A DNA stretch of 47,112 bases from assembly GCA_013297765.1 (NCBI GenBank), contig JAAFID010000006.1:1-47112 (forward strand), written 5' to 3'. The translations under genes were made by a program, and so were the position numbers. The notes beneath the pieces are model-generated. The model did not search any database and was not told the origin of the DNA. It saw only the letters and a program-made list of their open reading frames with translations. This stretch comes from Cytophagales bacterium. Lineage in GTDB: Bacteria; Bacteroidota; Bacteroidia; Cytophagales; Cytophagaceae. Below are positions 27,413 to 34,350 of this stretch, one piece after another (the first letter of the stretch is position 1; each line of letters starts with the position of its first letter).

Positions 27413-27649
27413 ATGACAAATAAAGAAAAATTTAGCTGGAATATCCATTGCAAGCACACTCCAGAAATTATTGACAGAATACTGATGCCTATTCGCAAAA
27501 GAGCCATGATGGTTACTGCTATCGAGTATCATACCATTAGTGCCACCGAGGCTAAATGCAATATGCAGTTTGAAGCCGAAGCCAGCGAAGCTGAAAAAAT
27601 TTATAAAAATATGCTTAGAGTAGTGGATATTATTGATATTGAGCGATGA
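27413..27649 (+). CDS. Small ACT-like protein
   Basis: The 78-residue protein resembles the first (ACT) half of acetolactate synthase small subunit: ILMPIRKRAMMV at the position of the RRxxV helix-strand turn, then a 20-residue strand-loop, then AEKIYKNMLRVVDIIDIER at the end, matching the ACT helix and final strand. The ATG at 27413 is preferred to the frame start 27362, which would overlap nothing recognisable. No ilvB or other amino-acid enzyme is adjacent, so if the reading is right it is an orphan regulatory domain. Confidence 0.55.
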   Translation: MTNKEKFSWNIHCKHTPEIIDRILMPIRKRAMMVTAIEYHTISATEAKCNMQFEAEASEAEKIYKNMLRVVDIIDIER

Positions 27650-27822
27650 AAAATAGAATAACATTTAAGTGCAATGCTTTTTAATAAAAAATCATATTTA
27701 TTAAATTAGTTATCACTTTGCAAAGGATGAATTTATAAGGGTGTATAAGCAATCATTCAATAAGACTTTCAGAAAACTTAATCACTATATTTACAAGCAA
27801 TAAGCATTTTGAATTACCTCTT

Positions 27823-28707
27823 ATGGCTGCAAAAAACACCATACACCCCATTCCGCTTTACCGCATAGACAGCTTTTCAAAAAAAAAGGAGAAAAAGCCT
27901 TATGACGTAGATGTGTTTGACACCAGTAGGCATTTCAATGTAACCTATCCACATCGTCACGATGATTTTTATGAGGTACTTTATATCTGCGAGGGTAGCG
28001 GCAAGCACACCATAGATTTTCAGGCCTATGATATAAAGCCAAATCATGTCTTTTTTTTGTCGCCTGGGCAAATACATGAATTGACACTCAGCCCCGACAC
28101 TAAAGGCTATATTTTTTTATTTACATCGGCATTTTATCATTTTAATAAAACAGATGTTTTCAAATTGTTTGAGTTGCCATTTTTCTATACCATAGGCAGT
28201 GGTAGCACCCCCTTGCAATTTACAGAACCTCAAAGCATTGCTCATATTTCGCAACTATTTCAGCTTGCTATTAAAGAAATAAACCAACACCATACCGATA
28301 GCGAGGATGCCATTAGGGCATGGTTAGATTTGATATTGATACATTGCAAACAGCATTATACCCTTGAAGAGGTAAATATTAAAGACAAATCGCAACTATT
28401 GGTAAGGCGGTTCAAGCAATTGATAGAATACAAATGCACCGAAAATATGAGCATAGGTGATTACGCACGCAGCCTATCTGTATCGCAAAATCACCTAAGC
28501 GAGGTAGTAAAAACAGTAACTGGTCGTACCTCTACCGATTTAGTAAATGATAGAATGCTGTTGGAGATAAAAAGGTTACTACAATACTCTACCCTCAATA
28601 TTTCTGAAATAGCTTATCAACTGAACTTTTCTGACCAATCTTACTTTTCAAAGTATTTTAAAAAACTTACAGGAATATCACCTAACGATTTTAGAGCTGG
28701 TGTGTAA
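27823..28707 (+). CDS. AraC-family transcriptional regulator
   Basis: The 294-residue protein has an N-terminal cupin-type sensor domain (HFNVTYPHRHDDFYEVLYICEG, the HxxxxxE metal/ligand region, FFLSPGQIHEL) and a C-terminal pair of helix-turn-helix motifs (MSIGDYARSLSVSQNHLSEVVK, then ISEIAYQLNFSDQSYFSKYFKKLTG, with the typical SPNDFR end). The effector is unknown. Bracketed by gaps of over 100 nt on both sides, it is expressed alone. No sugar-use operon is next to it. Confidence 0.92.
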   Translation: MAAKNTIHPIPLYRIDSFSKKKEKKPYDVDVFDTSRHFNVTYPHRHDDFYEVLYICEGSGKHTIDFQAYDIKPNHVFFLSPGQIHELTLSPDTKGYIFLFTSAFYHFNKTDVFKLFELPFFYTIGSGSTPLQFTEPQSIAHISQLFQLAIKEINQHHTDSEDAIRAWLDLILIHCKQHYTLEEVNIKDKSQLLVRRFKQLIEYKCTENMSIGDYARSLSVSQNHLSEVVKTVTGRTSTDLVNDRMLLEIKRLLQYSTLNISEIAYQLNFSDQSYFSKYFKKLTGISPNDFRAGV

Positions 28708-28728
28708 TGTGCTATTCGAGACACATTA
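28705..28728 (+). terminator. Possible weak terminator after the AraC gene
   Basis: A 7-bp stem TAATGTG / CACATTA (28705-28711 with 28722-28728) overlaps the stop codon; the downstream DNA is T-rich but lacks a continuous T-run. Confidence 0.35.
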
Positions 28729-28800
28729 TTGTATAAAATTTTAGTAATCAAGAACCCATAAGATGATTTTTTTCACAATTTTATATTACTCTCTTTGCCC

Positions 28801-28808
28801 TATATTTG
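28801..28808 (+). promoter_or_regulatory. Putative -7 box for the BatB-like gene
   Basis: TATATTTG is a perfect match to TAnnTTTG, 24 nt before the ATG at 28833. This favours that ATG over the frame start at 28824. No TTG at the expected -33 distance. Confidence 0.45.
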
Positions 28809-28832
28809 TGCTTTACAACATGATTGTTAAAA

Positions 28833-29795
28833 ATGGTTTGGTTTAATCCTTGGAATAATTTTAATAAAATTTTTTTGGCATTATTTGCACTGCTTTACCT
28901 GGTGTACCTTATTCGTATATTGTTTCTTTCCCAAAAATACAAACTAGATTTTACCAACGTTTTAAAAAAACTATTTTTACGGTCGCTTTACTTTGCCCTC
29001 ATCATTATTGCTATTTTGGGTCCTTCATTTGGCGATGCACAAAAAGAAACACCTATAGAGGGCAAGGACATCTATTTTATGGTAGATATATCGTTGTCTA
29101 TGGCAGCAGAAGATATAGCCCCATCACGCATAGCACTAGCAAAAGCATGTTTGTTGAATATCAATAAAAAAATATCAACAAACGATAGGGTTACTTTATT
29201 GCTTTTTGCAGCCAATACTGTAGTAGCTTGCCCACTCACTTTTGACCACTCTGCTATGGATATTTTTATTACAAGCATAGGCACAGGCACCCTAGAAAAT
29301 GGAGGAAGCGACATCAATCAATCTTTTGAATTTATAAAATCAGAAATGAAAATTTCTAAAAAAAATAAAACAGAAAAGAAAATATTGCTTTTGATATCCG
29401 ATGGAGAATATGAGCAACCACCTAAAACAGATTTACTACAGCAACTAAAGAAAGATTTTATCATCAACACCCTTACGGTAGGCAGTAGTAAAGGCAGTAA
29501 AATACCTATAGTTGGCGGATTTAAAAGAGATAAAAAAGGCAAATGGGTTATCACCAAAACCAATACCGCAACAATGGAAGCTATAGCCAATAATACTGGT
29601 GGCAACAATAGCATACTTACTGACCCCTATATTGCTGCAGATAACTTTATAAGCAATACACAAAAACTAGAGCTACAATTCAAGGGTTATAAACAAAGAG
29701 CAGTATCGGCCAATAAATATGAATACTTTTTGATATTGGCATTGCTACTCATTTTGGTAGATGGGCTTTCTACACTTAAAATAATTTATATCTAA
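28833..29795 (+). CDS. Membrane VWA protein, BatB-like
   Basis: The 320-residue protein has two N-terminal membrane helices (FLALFALLYLVYLIRILF, LYFALIIIAILGPS), a von Willebrand factor A domain with the MIDAS motif MVDISLSMAAEDIAPSR, and a C-terminal helix (YFLILALLLILVDGLS). This is the layout of BatA/BatB proteins of the Bacteroidota aerotolerance operon, thought to form a membrane complex handling envelope stress. It is followed 8 nt later by a TPR protein resembling BatC, which supports BatB. The rest of the usual operon (moxR, batD, batE) is absent here; DUF58 and BatA lie at 43753-46566. Confidence 0.82.
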   Translation: MVWFNPWNNFNKIFLALFALLYLVYLIRILFLSQKYKLDFTNVLKKLFLRSLYFALIIIAILGPSFGDAQKETPIEGKDIYFMVDISLSMAAEDIAPSRIALAKACLLNINKKISTNDRVTLLLFAANTVVACPLTFDHSAMDIFITSIGTGTLENGGSDINQSFEFIKSEMKISKKNKTEKKILLLISDGEYEQPPKTDLLQQLKKDFIINTLTVGSSKGSKIPIVGGFKRDKKGKWVITKTNTATMEAIANNTGGNNSILTDPYIAADNFISNTQKLELQFKGYKQRAVSANKYEYFLILALLLILVDGLSTLKIIYI

Positions 29796-29803
29796 TTGCC
29801 TAC

Positions 29804-30565
29804 ATGAAAATTATAACCTTCATTATCATCAGTATTTTCACCTCTTTGGGTTGGCACTTTACCCTTATCAAACACACCAACGATTTGAAAGAAAAAGCGG
29901 CAACCTACTGCAAAAAAAATAATTTACCCAAAGCCTTAGCAGCCTACTATTCACTTAGTCACGAATATCATTTGAAAGATGAAAATATAGACCTCAATAT
30001 GGCCAACTGCTATTTTGAACTGGGAAACATAGAGGCAGGCAAAAAAATATACACCCAGCTAAGCAAATCTGAAAACAAGATGATAAAAGCCCAAGCATAC
30101 ACACAACTGGGGGTGTGCAATGCTTTGATGGGAAAAAAAATGATGGCATTATCCTGTTTTAAACTTGCCCTTATAGCTGACCCTAGTCATGATATAGCCA
30201 GGTACAACTATGAACTACTAACAAAAAAAAATCCCGATAAGGCCAATACAAACAAAGTAAAAGCAAGCGTATCGCAAAAATCAGACTCAGATACGGAAGC
30301 TGAGATAGACAGTAAAAACAACAATGAAGAAAAAGAAGCCAATCAAAAACCAATAGAGCAAGAAGCATTGGCAAACAATAATTTTGATACTAATGGCGAC
30401 CATACAGCCGATAAATGGAATACAAAATCGAATAAAATAAACGAGGCGAGTCTAGCTAAAGCTATGCTATTACTAGAATACATGAAACAGCAGGAAATAA
30501 ACTATTTACAACAAAAAAAAATTAATAGGCAAAAAAAGAAATCTCAAAATTCAATGGATTGGTAG
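29804..30565 (+). CDS. TPR protein, BatC-like
   Basis: The 253-residue protein has an N-terminal membrane anchor or signal helix (IITFIIISIFTSLGWHF), two to three TPR-type helical repeats (about 25-140: YCKKNNLPKALAAYY, NCYFELGNIEAGKKIY, LGVCNALMGKKMMALSCF), then a low-complexity, Lys/Asn/Glu-rich tail (about 150-210) and a final helix rich in Gln and Lys. BatC is the TPR member of the aerotolerance complex. It lies 8 nt after the VWA gene. The tail suggests a flexible linker. Confidence 0.75.
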   Translation: MKIITFIIISIFTSLGWHFTLIKHTNDLKEKAATYCKKNNLPKALAAYYSLSHEYHLKDENIDLNMANCYFELGNIEAGKKIYTQLSKSENKMIKAQAYTQLGVCNALMGKKMMALSCFKLALIADPSHDIARYNYELLTKKNPDKANTNKVKASVSQKSDSDTEAEIDSKNNNEEKEANQKPIEQEALANNNFDTNGDHTADKWNTKSNKINEASLAKAMLLLEYMKQQEINYLQQKKINRQKKKSQNSMDW

Positions 30566-30571
30566 GGTTTT

Positions 30572-31273
30572 TCACTCTTTATGCTCTAGTAAATTACATT
30601 CTTTTCTAATGCTAAAAAATCCTTTTCCATCGCATATCAGGCATTTATCTAGTTCATTGCTTTTGCCTTGACATTTAGAGCAAGTATAGTAGCCTGTACC
30701 TACACACTTTTTGCAGGTTTCAAACTTTTCTCCAAAATTATCTTGGGTTTTTAATACCCCTCTACCAAAACAAATATTGCAAACTTCTGTGCCCTTTCCT
30801 TTACAGGTGCGGCATTGTGTCTCACTTTTCCCTTTACCATGACATTGATCGCAAGTAGTAGTTTCAAAGTAATGTCCTTTAATGTTACAATCTGCTAAGT
30901 GTAAATAATGATTGGCAAAGCCAGCATATCGACCAGTATCTGTACGAAGGGTAAGGTATTTTTCAAAGGCTGCTTTGGCCTGCACATATTTGCCCAAATT
31001 TAATTGGGTGTATCCATAAAAATAGGCCAAATCGTCGGGAAAGGTTATGTCTAACCTGCCTATTTTTTTAAATAAATTTTCAGCCTCAGCATATTTTTTT
31101 TGTTCTATTGCTTCTATCGCTTGAGCATAATATTTTTTAAATATTAGCCTAGTATCGTCTTGTGCCAATAGGGTTTGTGGGAATAGGGTTGCTAAAATGA
31201 ATACAAAATATAGTAATCCCGAATAGGTCTTTTTCAAATTTATAAATTGATTTACTAATACGCTTTGATTCAT
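30572..31273 (-). CDS. Secreted TPR protein with DnaJ-type CxxCxGxG repeats
   Basis: The 233-residue protein has a signal peptide (cleavage near LLAQ), a TPR-like helical region (about 45-125: KKYYAQAIEAIEQKKYAEAENLFKKI) and a Cys-rich C-terminus with six CxxC pairs, most in CxxCxGxG form (CDQCHGKGK, CRTCKGKGT, CNICFGRGV, CKKCVGTGY, CSKCQGK, CLICDGKGF). That pattern is the DnaJ zinc-finger repeat, normally cytoplasmic; here no J domain is present and the protein is exported. The start at 31273 is preferred over 31297, which would overlap the antitoxin. Function unknown. Confidence 0.75.
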   Translation of the reverse strand: MNQSVLVNQFINLKKTYSGLLYFVFILATLFPQTLLAQDDTRLIFKKYYAQAIEAIEQKKYAEAENLFKKIGRLDITFPDDLAYFYGYTQLNLGKYVQAKAAFEKYLTLRTDTGRYAGFANHYLHLADCNIKGHYFETTTCDQCHGKGKSETQCRTCKGKGTEVCNICFGRGVLKTQDNFGEKFETCKKCVGTGYYTCSKCQGKSNELDKCLICDGKGFFSIRKECNLLEHKE

Positions 31274-31289
31274 TTTAATTATATTTTTT

Positions 31290-31595
31290 TCACCCAATTA
31301 GCAAGTTTATCTGTTTGCCAAGTCCAAACTCGAAAATCTTATAAAGGGTTGAAAGTTGAATATCACACTTACCATTTTCAAGTCTAGATATGTAACTTTT
31401 TTTTGTTCCAATTTTTTCTGCTAGTTGCTCCTGTGTCATTTTAGATTCCTTTCTGGCTTCTTTCAACATTTCACTAATTACGAAATATTGAGCTTTCTTC
31501 TCAAATTCGTCACGCTTTTCAGCACCAATTTTCCCATATTTAACATCTAACAACTCCTCAAAGTTTTTGGTATTTCTAATTTTATTTATATCCAT
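31290..31595 (-). CDS. higA: XRE-family antitoxin, HigA-like
   Basis: The 101-residue protein has a helix-turn-helix of the XRE/Cro type in its C-terminal half (ARKESKMTQEQLAEKIGTKKSYISRLENGKCDIQLSTLYKI). Its gene starts 14 nt inside the end of the upstream toxin gene. The order toxin then antitoxin is the HigBA arrangement. The antitoxin should neutralise the toxin and repress the operon by binding the palindromes at 31947-31964. Confidence 0.88.
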   Translation of the reverse strand: MDINKIRNTKNFEELLDVKYGKIGAEKRDEFEKKAQYFVISEMLKEARKESKMTQEQLAEKIGTKKSYISRLENGKCDIQLSTLYKIFEFGLGKQINLLIG

Positions 31596-31941
31596 CGCTT
31601 TTCTTTTTTAAATTAAAATATTCGCATTTGACTTTCAAAGCCAAATCAATTTCCTTTTTAGGTGTCTTTTGCGATTTCTTTTGAAAACCATTAAAAAGAA
31701 CCACAAGATTTCCTTTGTCAAAACAACAAAAGATTCGATATATATTGCTTTCTACTTCAATTCTAATTTCATAAAGTCCATCGGTTCCAGTCATATGGTC
31801 AAGAAACTTTTTCGGGACATTCTGAACCGTTCGAATAATTTTGAATACATATTCAATCTTTTCCTGTACTTTCTCGGTCTGCTCTAGGTAAAAGTCAGTA
31901 AAATAATGTTCGTGAAAAATGATTTGCCTCTGAACTTTCAT
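31582..31941 (-). CDS. higB: RelE/HigB-type toxin, Gp49 family
   Basis: The 119-residue protein shows the Gp49/HigB pattern: DHMTGTDGLYEIRIEVESNIYRIFCCF (the conserved GLYEIR core and YRIF strand) and VLFNGFQKKSQKTPKKEIDLA. HigB/RelE toxins cleave mRNA on the ribosome. It is paired with the antitoxin by a 14-nt overlap. The basic, Lys-rich C-terminus is typical. Confidence 0.88.
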   Translation of the reverse strand: MKVQRQIIFHEHYFTDFYLEQTEKVQEKIEYVFKIIRTVQNVPKKFLDHMTGTDGLYEIRIEVESNIYRIFCCFDKGNLVVLFNGFQKKSQKTPKKEIDLALKVKCEYFNLKKKSDGYK

Positions 31942-31946
31942 TATAC

Positions 31947-31964
31947 AAAGTTAACTTTAAAGTT
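31947..31964 (-). promoter_or_regulatory. HigBA promoter and operator: overlapping palindromes
   Basis: Two perfect 12-bp palindromes overlap by 6 bp: AAAGTTAACTTT at 31947-31958 and AACTTTAAAGTT at 31953-31964. On the minus strand the first contains TAACTTTG (31954-31947), a perfect -7 box, just upstream of the toxin ATG at 31941. Repression by the antitoxin would therefore block polymerase directly. The 5' leader would be only a few nucleotides. Confidence 0.6.
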
Positions 31965-32415
31965 TACACTTGCAAGTCTTTTAAACTAATTTTGATAGTT
32001 CGCTGTTTTTTTTCTATCCTTACCACAAACACCCGGGTATAAGACCTATGCGTGTAATTCCTGTTTTTATCCCACGTTGCTACCGAAATTAACCGCACGC
32101 ACGTTAAGAACTTCCAGTACAGTAAATGTATTATAGCTGTTGGGCAGCTGCACCCGATTACTTCACGCTGGTTGAAAGATTTTCTTGAACTCAATAGTGA
32201 ATTTGTCCAACGTGTCATATGATTTGTTGGGGAGTAATCGAACCCTTAGGGTGTCTTATATTACACTCAACCCAATTCTTTTGTGGTCAATCTGTCCAGA
32301 GGGCATTGTAGACAACAATTCATGTAAATATGGTGATGCATTTCCATGTTCGCCCTAGCGGAGAGGAGGCAATCAAATTCATAGCCAGCATGGCATTTGC
32401 ACCATGTTGGTTGCT
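31965..32415. other. Gene-free stretch between the toxin-antitoxin pair and the HEPN-like gene
   Basis: About 450 nt without a believable gene. The longest frame (31964-32218, minus) has no recognisable domain and unusual composition. Base composition changes: 32030-32400 is richer in GC (CACCCG, ACCGCACGCACG, AGCGGAGAGGAGG) than the AT-rich genes on either side, which suggests DNA of different origin, perhaps decayed. No terminal repeats, tRNA or phage attachment site could be shown. Confidence 0.45.
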
Positions 32416-32946
32416 TTAATTTAATAATTGCACGTATTTCTTCAATTCATCAAACACATCATAAATGTCTCCTAGCTTTATAAAATCGAATAAAATATTT
32501 TGTCCCTGTAATTCTTTTGTAATTTTGAAATTTTTGAATTCTGCTATTCGGATAGGTTCCTTACCTGAAAAATTAAATTTATTCCCATGACTTAAACCAT
32601 TTCTAAAGTGTCTTAAAAATTCTAATAAGGGACTTTTATCAAAATAGCTATTGCGAGCTAAAATATCTCCGATATATGATATTTCAGCTATAATAATCAT
32701 TCTATAATAATCTAAGTTAAATTCAGCATTACCTCTAATTGCATTAATTGATTCATAAAGATCTAAACCTTCATAGTATGAATTATCCATCCTTCCTAAT
32801 CTGGCAGTAGATCCTGCATCATATCCTTTTGACTGTATATTTTCAAATATGTCTGGATAATTTAGTAGTACTATGCCAAATGAAGAGGCATTGTTATACT
32901 TTTTGTATTTTTCAATGGCATCAATTATTAATTGTTTATCATCCAT
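32416..32946 (-). CDS. HEPN-like protein with Rx4H motif
   Basis: The 176-residue, mostly helical protein has no signal or membrane segment. Near its C-terminal third is FLRHFRNGLSHGNKFNF, with Arg115 and His120 in an Rx4H (RNxxSH) arrangement. That is the catalytic motif of HEPN-domain RNases, and the surrounding sequence most resembles the pEK499-p136-type HEPN group, though this is recalled by pattern, not by a search. HEPN RNases are common in toxin-antitoxin, CRISPR and abortive-infection systems. No antitoxin gene is adjacent on the same strand; HigBA is 474 nt away. The gene is AT-rich. The alternative is a non-catalytic HEPN relative. Confidence 0.6.
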   Translation of the reverse strand: MDDKQLIIDAIEKYKKYNNASSFGIVLLNYPDIFENIQSKGYDAGSTARLGRMDNSYYEGLDLYESINAIRGNAEFNLDYYRMIIIAEISYIGDILARNSYFDKSPLLEFLRHFRNGLSHGNKFNFSGKEPIRIAEFKNFKITKELQGQNILFDFIKLGDIYDVFDELKKYVQLLN

Positions 32947-33231
32947 TTTTATTTATAATAATTGCAACTAACAAATCCCTTTGCGAAGTATTTCCCCTAC
33001 ACAATATAGGTTAATTATAGCCCTTTACCAACCAAACATCTTCTAGTCTCAGATTATCTGCTAGCTTATGTTCTATCCCAAGATAGGTTCAGCACATAGA
33101 CGTTGGTTACTTTTGCTTCTACAATCAAGTCCATAATGACAACAATTTTTAATTTTGTTAAAAAAAACGTAACATCACAAACAACATTCCCCATTATTTG
33201 TACCATTATTGTATCTTAAATAACATATACA

Positions 33232-33411
33232 ATGCAACTAAAAGACTATTTTAAATTCAACGAGGTCTTGACCTATTATTTCAGAAAAAAAGACCCCTCT
33301 CGCCCTACCAGCATCAACCTAAAACTGATGCACGGTATCAACAAAATTTCTATTATCATATTTTTATTTTGCGTATTGGTTATTTTATATCGTTTTCTTT
33401 CAAGACTCTGA
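33232..33411 (+). CDS. DUF6728-type small membrane protein
   Basis: A 59-residue protein. It has a charged N-terminus (KDYFKFNEVLTYYFRKKDPSRP), then MHGINKIS and one membrane helix (ISIIIFLFCVLVILY). This matches the small DUF6728 family of Bacteroidota (FRKKDPxRPTxxNL ... MHGINKISI). No function is known. It lies 9 nt before the MmcQ-like gene and is probably cotranscribed. Confidence 0.75.
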   Translation: MQLKDYFKFNEVLTYYFRKKDPSRPTSINLKLMHGINKISIIIFLFCVLVILYRFLSRL

Positions 33412-33420
33412 TTTATAAAA

Positions 33421-33780
33421 ATGAATATTGAGGAATTTAGAATCTATTGTCTATCCAAATTAGGTACCTCTGAAAGTATGCCTTTTGGAGGCGATACATT
33501 GGTTTTTAAGGTAGGCAGCAAAATGTTTGCCCTTACAGATTTAGAAGAATTTAATAGTATCAATTTAAAATGTAATCCTGAAAAGGCAATAGAGCTAAGA
33601 GATACCTATGAAGGTGTAACTGCTGGATACCACATGAGCAAAAAACACTGGAACACAGTGCAGGTTAAAAGTGATGTAAATGTAGCCTTACTAAAAACCT
33701 GGATAGATGATTCCTATCAATTGGTGTGGCACAGCCTTTCTAAAAAAGAAAGAGAGATGATAAAGGAAGAAACCAAGTAA
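33421..33780 (+). CDS. MmcQ/YjbR-family protein
   Basis: The 119-residue protein is a complete MmcQ/YjbR domain: the N-terminal MNIEEFRIYCLSKLGTSESMPFG, KMFALTDLEEFNSINLKC, PEKAIELRDTY, and GYHMSKKHWNTVQ near the middle, ending in a helix with YQLVWHSLSKKEREMI. These CyaY-like small proteins are called DNA-binding in databases, on weak evidence. It is 9 nt after the DUF6728 gene. Confidence 0.9.
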   Translation: MNIEEFRIYCLSKLGTSESMPFGGDTLVFKVGSKMFALTDLEEFNSINLKCNPEKAIELRDTYEGVTAGYHMSKKHWNTVQVKSDVNVALLKTWIDDSYQLVWHSLSKKEREMIKEETK

Positions 33781-33891
33781 AATTACTTAGAATTGTACTT
33801 TTTTTAATTGAAATAATTATATTTATACACAATTGTTTGCACCTAAAAATATTTTTCCTATCTTAAATTGATTTTTATAAACAGAAATAAA

Positions 33892-34014
33892 TGAAGAGAC
33901 ACTTACTGCTTGCTAATATTTGATTCAGTGATTGCAAGTACTGGCAATTTTTGCCAGTTATGTTTACATAAAAATATGTAAAACCTAAAACAAATTGTTC
34001 ATTTCAATTTATTT
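33892..34014 (+). other. Short leader frame followed by two hairpins
   Basis: ATG at 33892 opens a 10-codon frame with the hydrophobic look of a signal peptide start (MKRHLLLANI). A perfect 8-bp hairpin follows at 33940-33958 (ACTGGCAA, TTT, TTGCCAGT), and a weaker 7-bp one, TTTACAT/ATGTAAA, at about 33963-33981. The next gene starts at 34020. These could be a structured leader or the remains of a broken secreted-protein gene. Confidence 0.35.
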
Positions 34015-34019
34015 ATGTT

Positions 34020-34253
34020 ATGATGACAACCCTAGAATACAACAAAATAATTCTTTCAAAAGTAAGTTTTCATGCAGAATTATTTGAAAAAGAACTGTTC
34101 AAAGCCCTGCAATCTATGATTCCTCAAAACCGATCCTTGCTATTGGGTTGGTGTCACTACAAATATAGTTTTAAGCACTATCGAACCATTCGCAAATTCT
34201 TTCCCAAAAAAGTACGCAAGTCGATTCTGAGCATTCTACCTAAGGTACTGTAA
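34020..34253 (+). CDS. Small conserved Bacteroidota protein, unknown
   Basis: The 77-residue basic protein has two helices: TLEYNKIILSKVSFHAELFEKELFKALQSM and a C-terminal half with LLLGWCHYKYSFKHYRTI. Short proteins of this style (a YxKxxLxKVSF start and a Trp-Cys motif in the middle) recur in Bacteroidota, without known function. It starts at ATGATG (34020 or 34023). No domain of known activity was recognised. Confidence 0.6.
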   Translation: MMTTLEYNKIILSKVSFHAELFEKELFKALQSMIPQNRSLLLGWCHYKYSFKHYRTIRKFFPKKVRKSILSILPKVL

Positions 34254-34330
34254 TAGCCAATGTATTTTAACAATTAATGTGTATTGGTAAACTTTACCTT
34301 ACAATATTTTTTATCTCATCCATTCCCTAC

Positions 34331-34338
34331 TATTTTTG
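34331..34338 (+). promoter_or_regulatory. Putative -7 box of the nuoHIJKL operon
   Basis: TATTTTTG matches TAnnTTTG, 12 nt before the ATG at 34351 and 48 nt before the ATG at 34387. It overlaps the TTG that would extend the frame to 34336, so that start is unlikely. A 13-bp palindrome GGTAAACTTTACC lies upstream at 34286-34298 and might bind a regulator. Confidence 0.4.
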
Positions 34339-34350
34339 CGACAGCAGTCC

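Noticed and set aside
32168-32181. The 14-mer GCTGGTTGAAAGAT also occurs inside the small-RNA candidate at 5977-5990
   Set aside because: A single 14-nt match is expected by chance in a window of this size and the flanks are unrelated.
31964-32218. 84-residue minus-strand frame upstream of the toxin gene
   Set aside because: It has no recognisable domain, composition unlike real genes of the window, and overlaps the palindromic operator; not called.
32236-32245. On the minus strand GGGTTCGATT resembles a tRNA T-arm, suggesting a tRNA remnant or attachment site near the HEPN-like gene
   Set aside because: The base that should close the loop pair is missing (A instead of C), the 5-bp stem does not form, and no acceptor or anticodon arm is seen.
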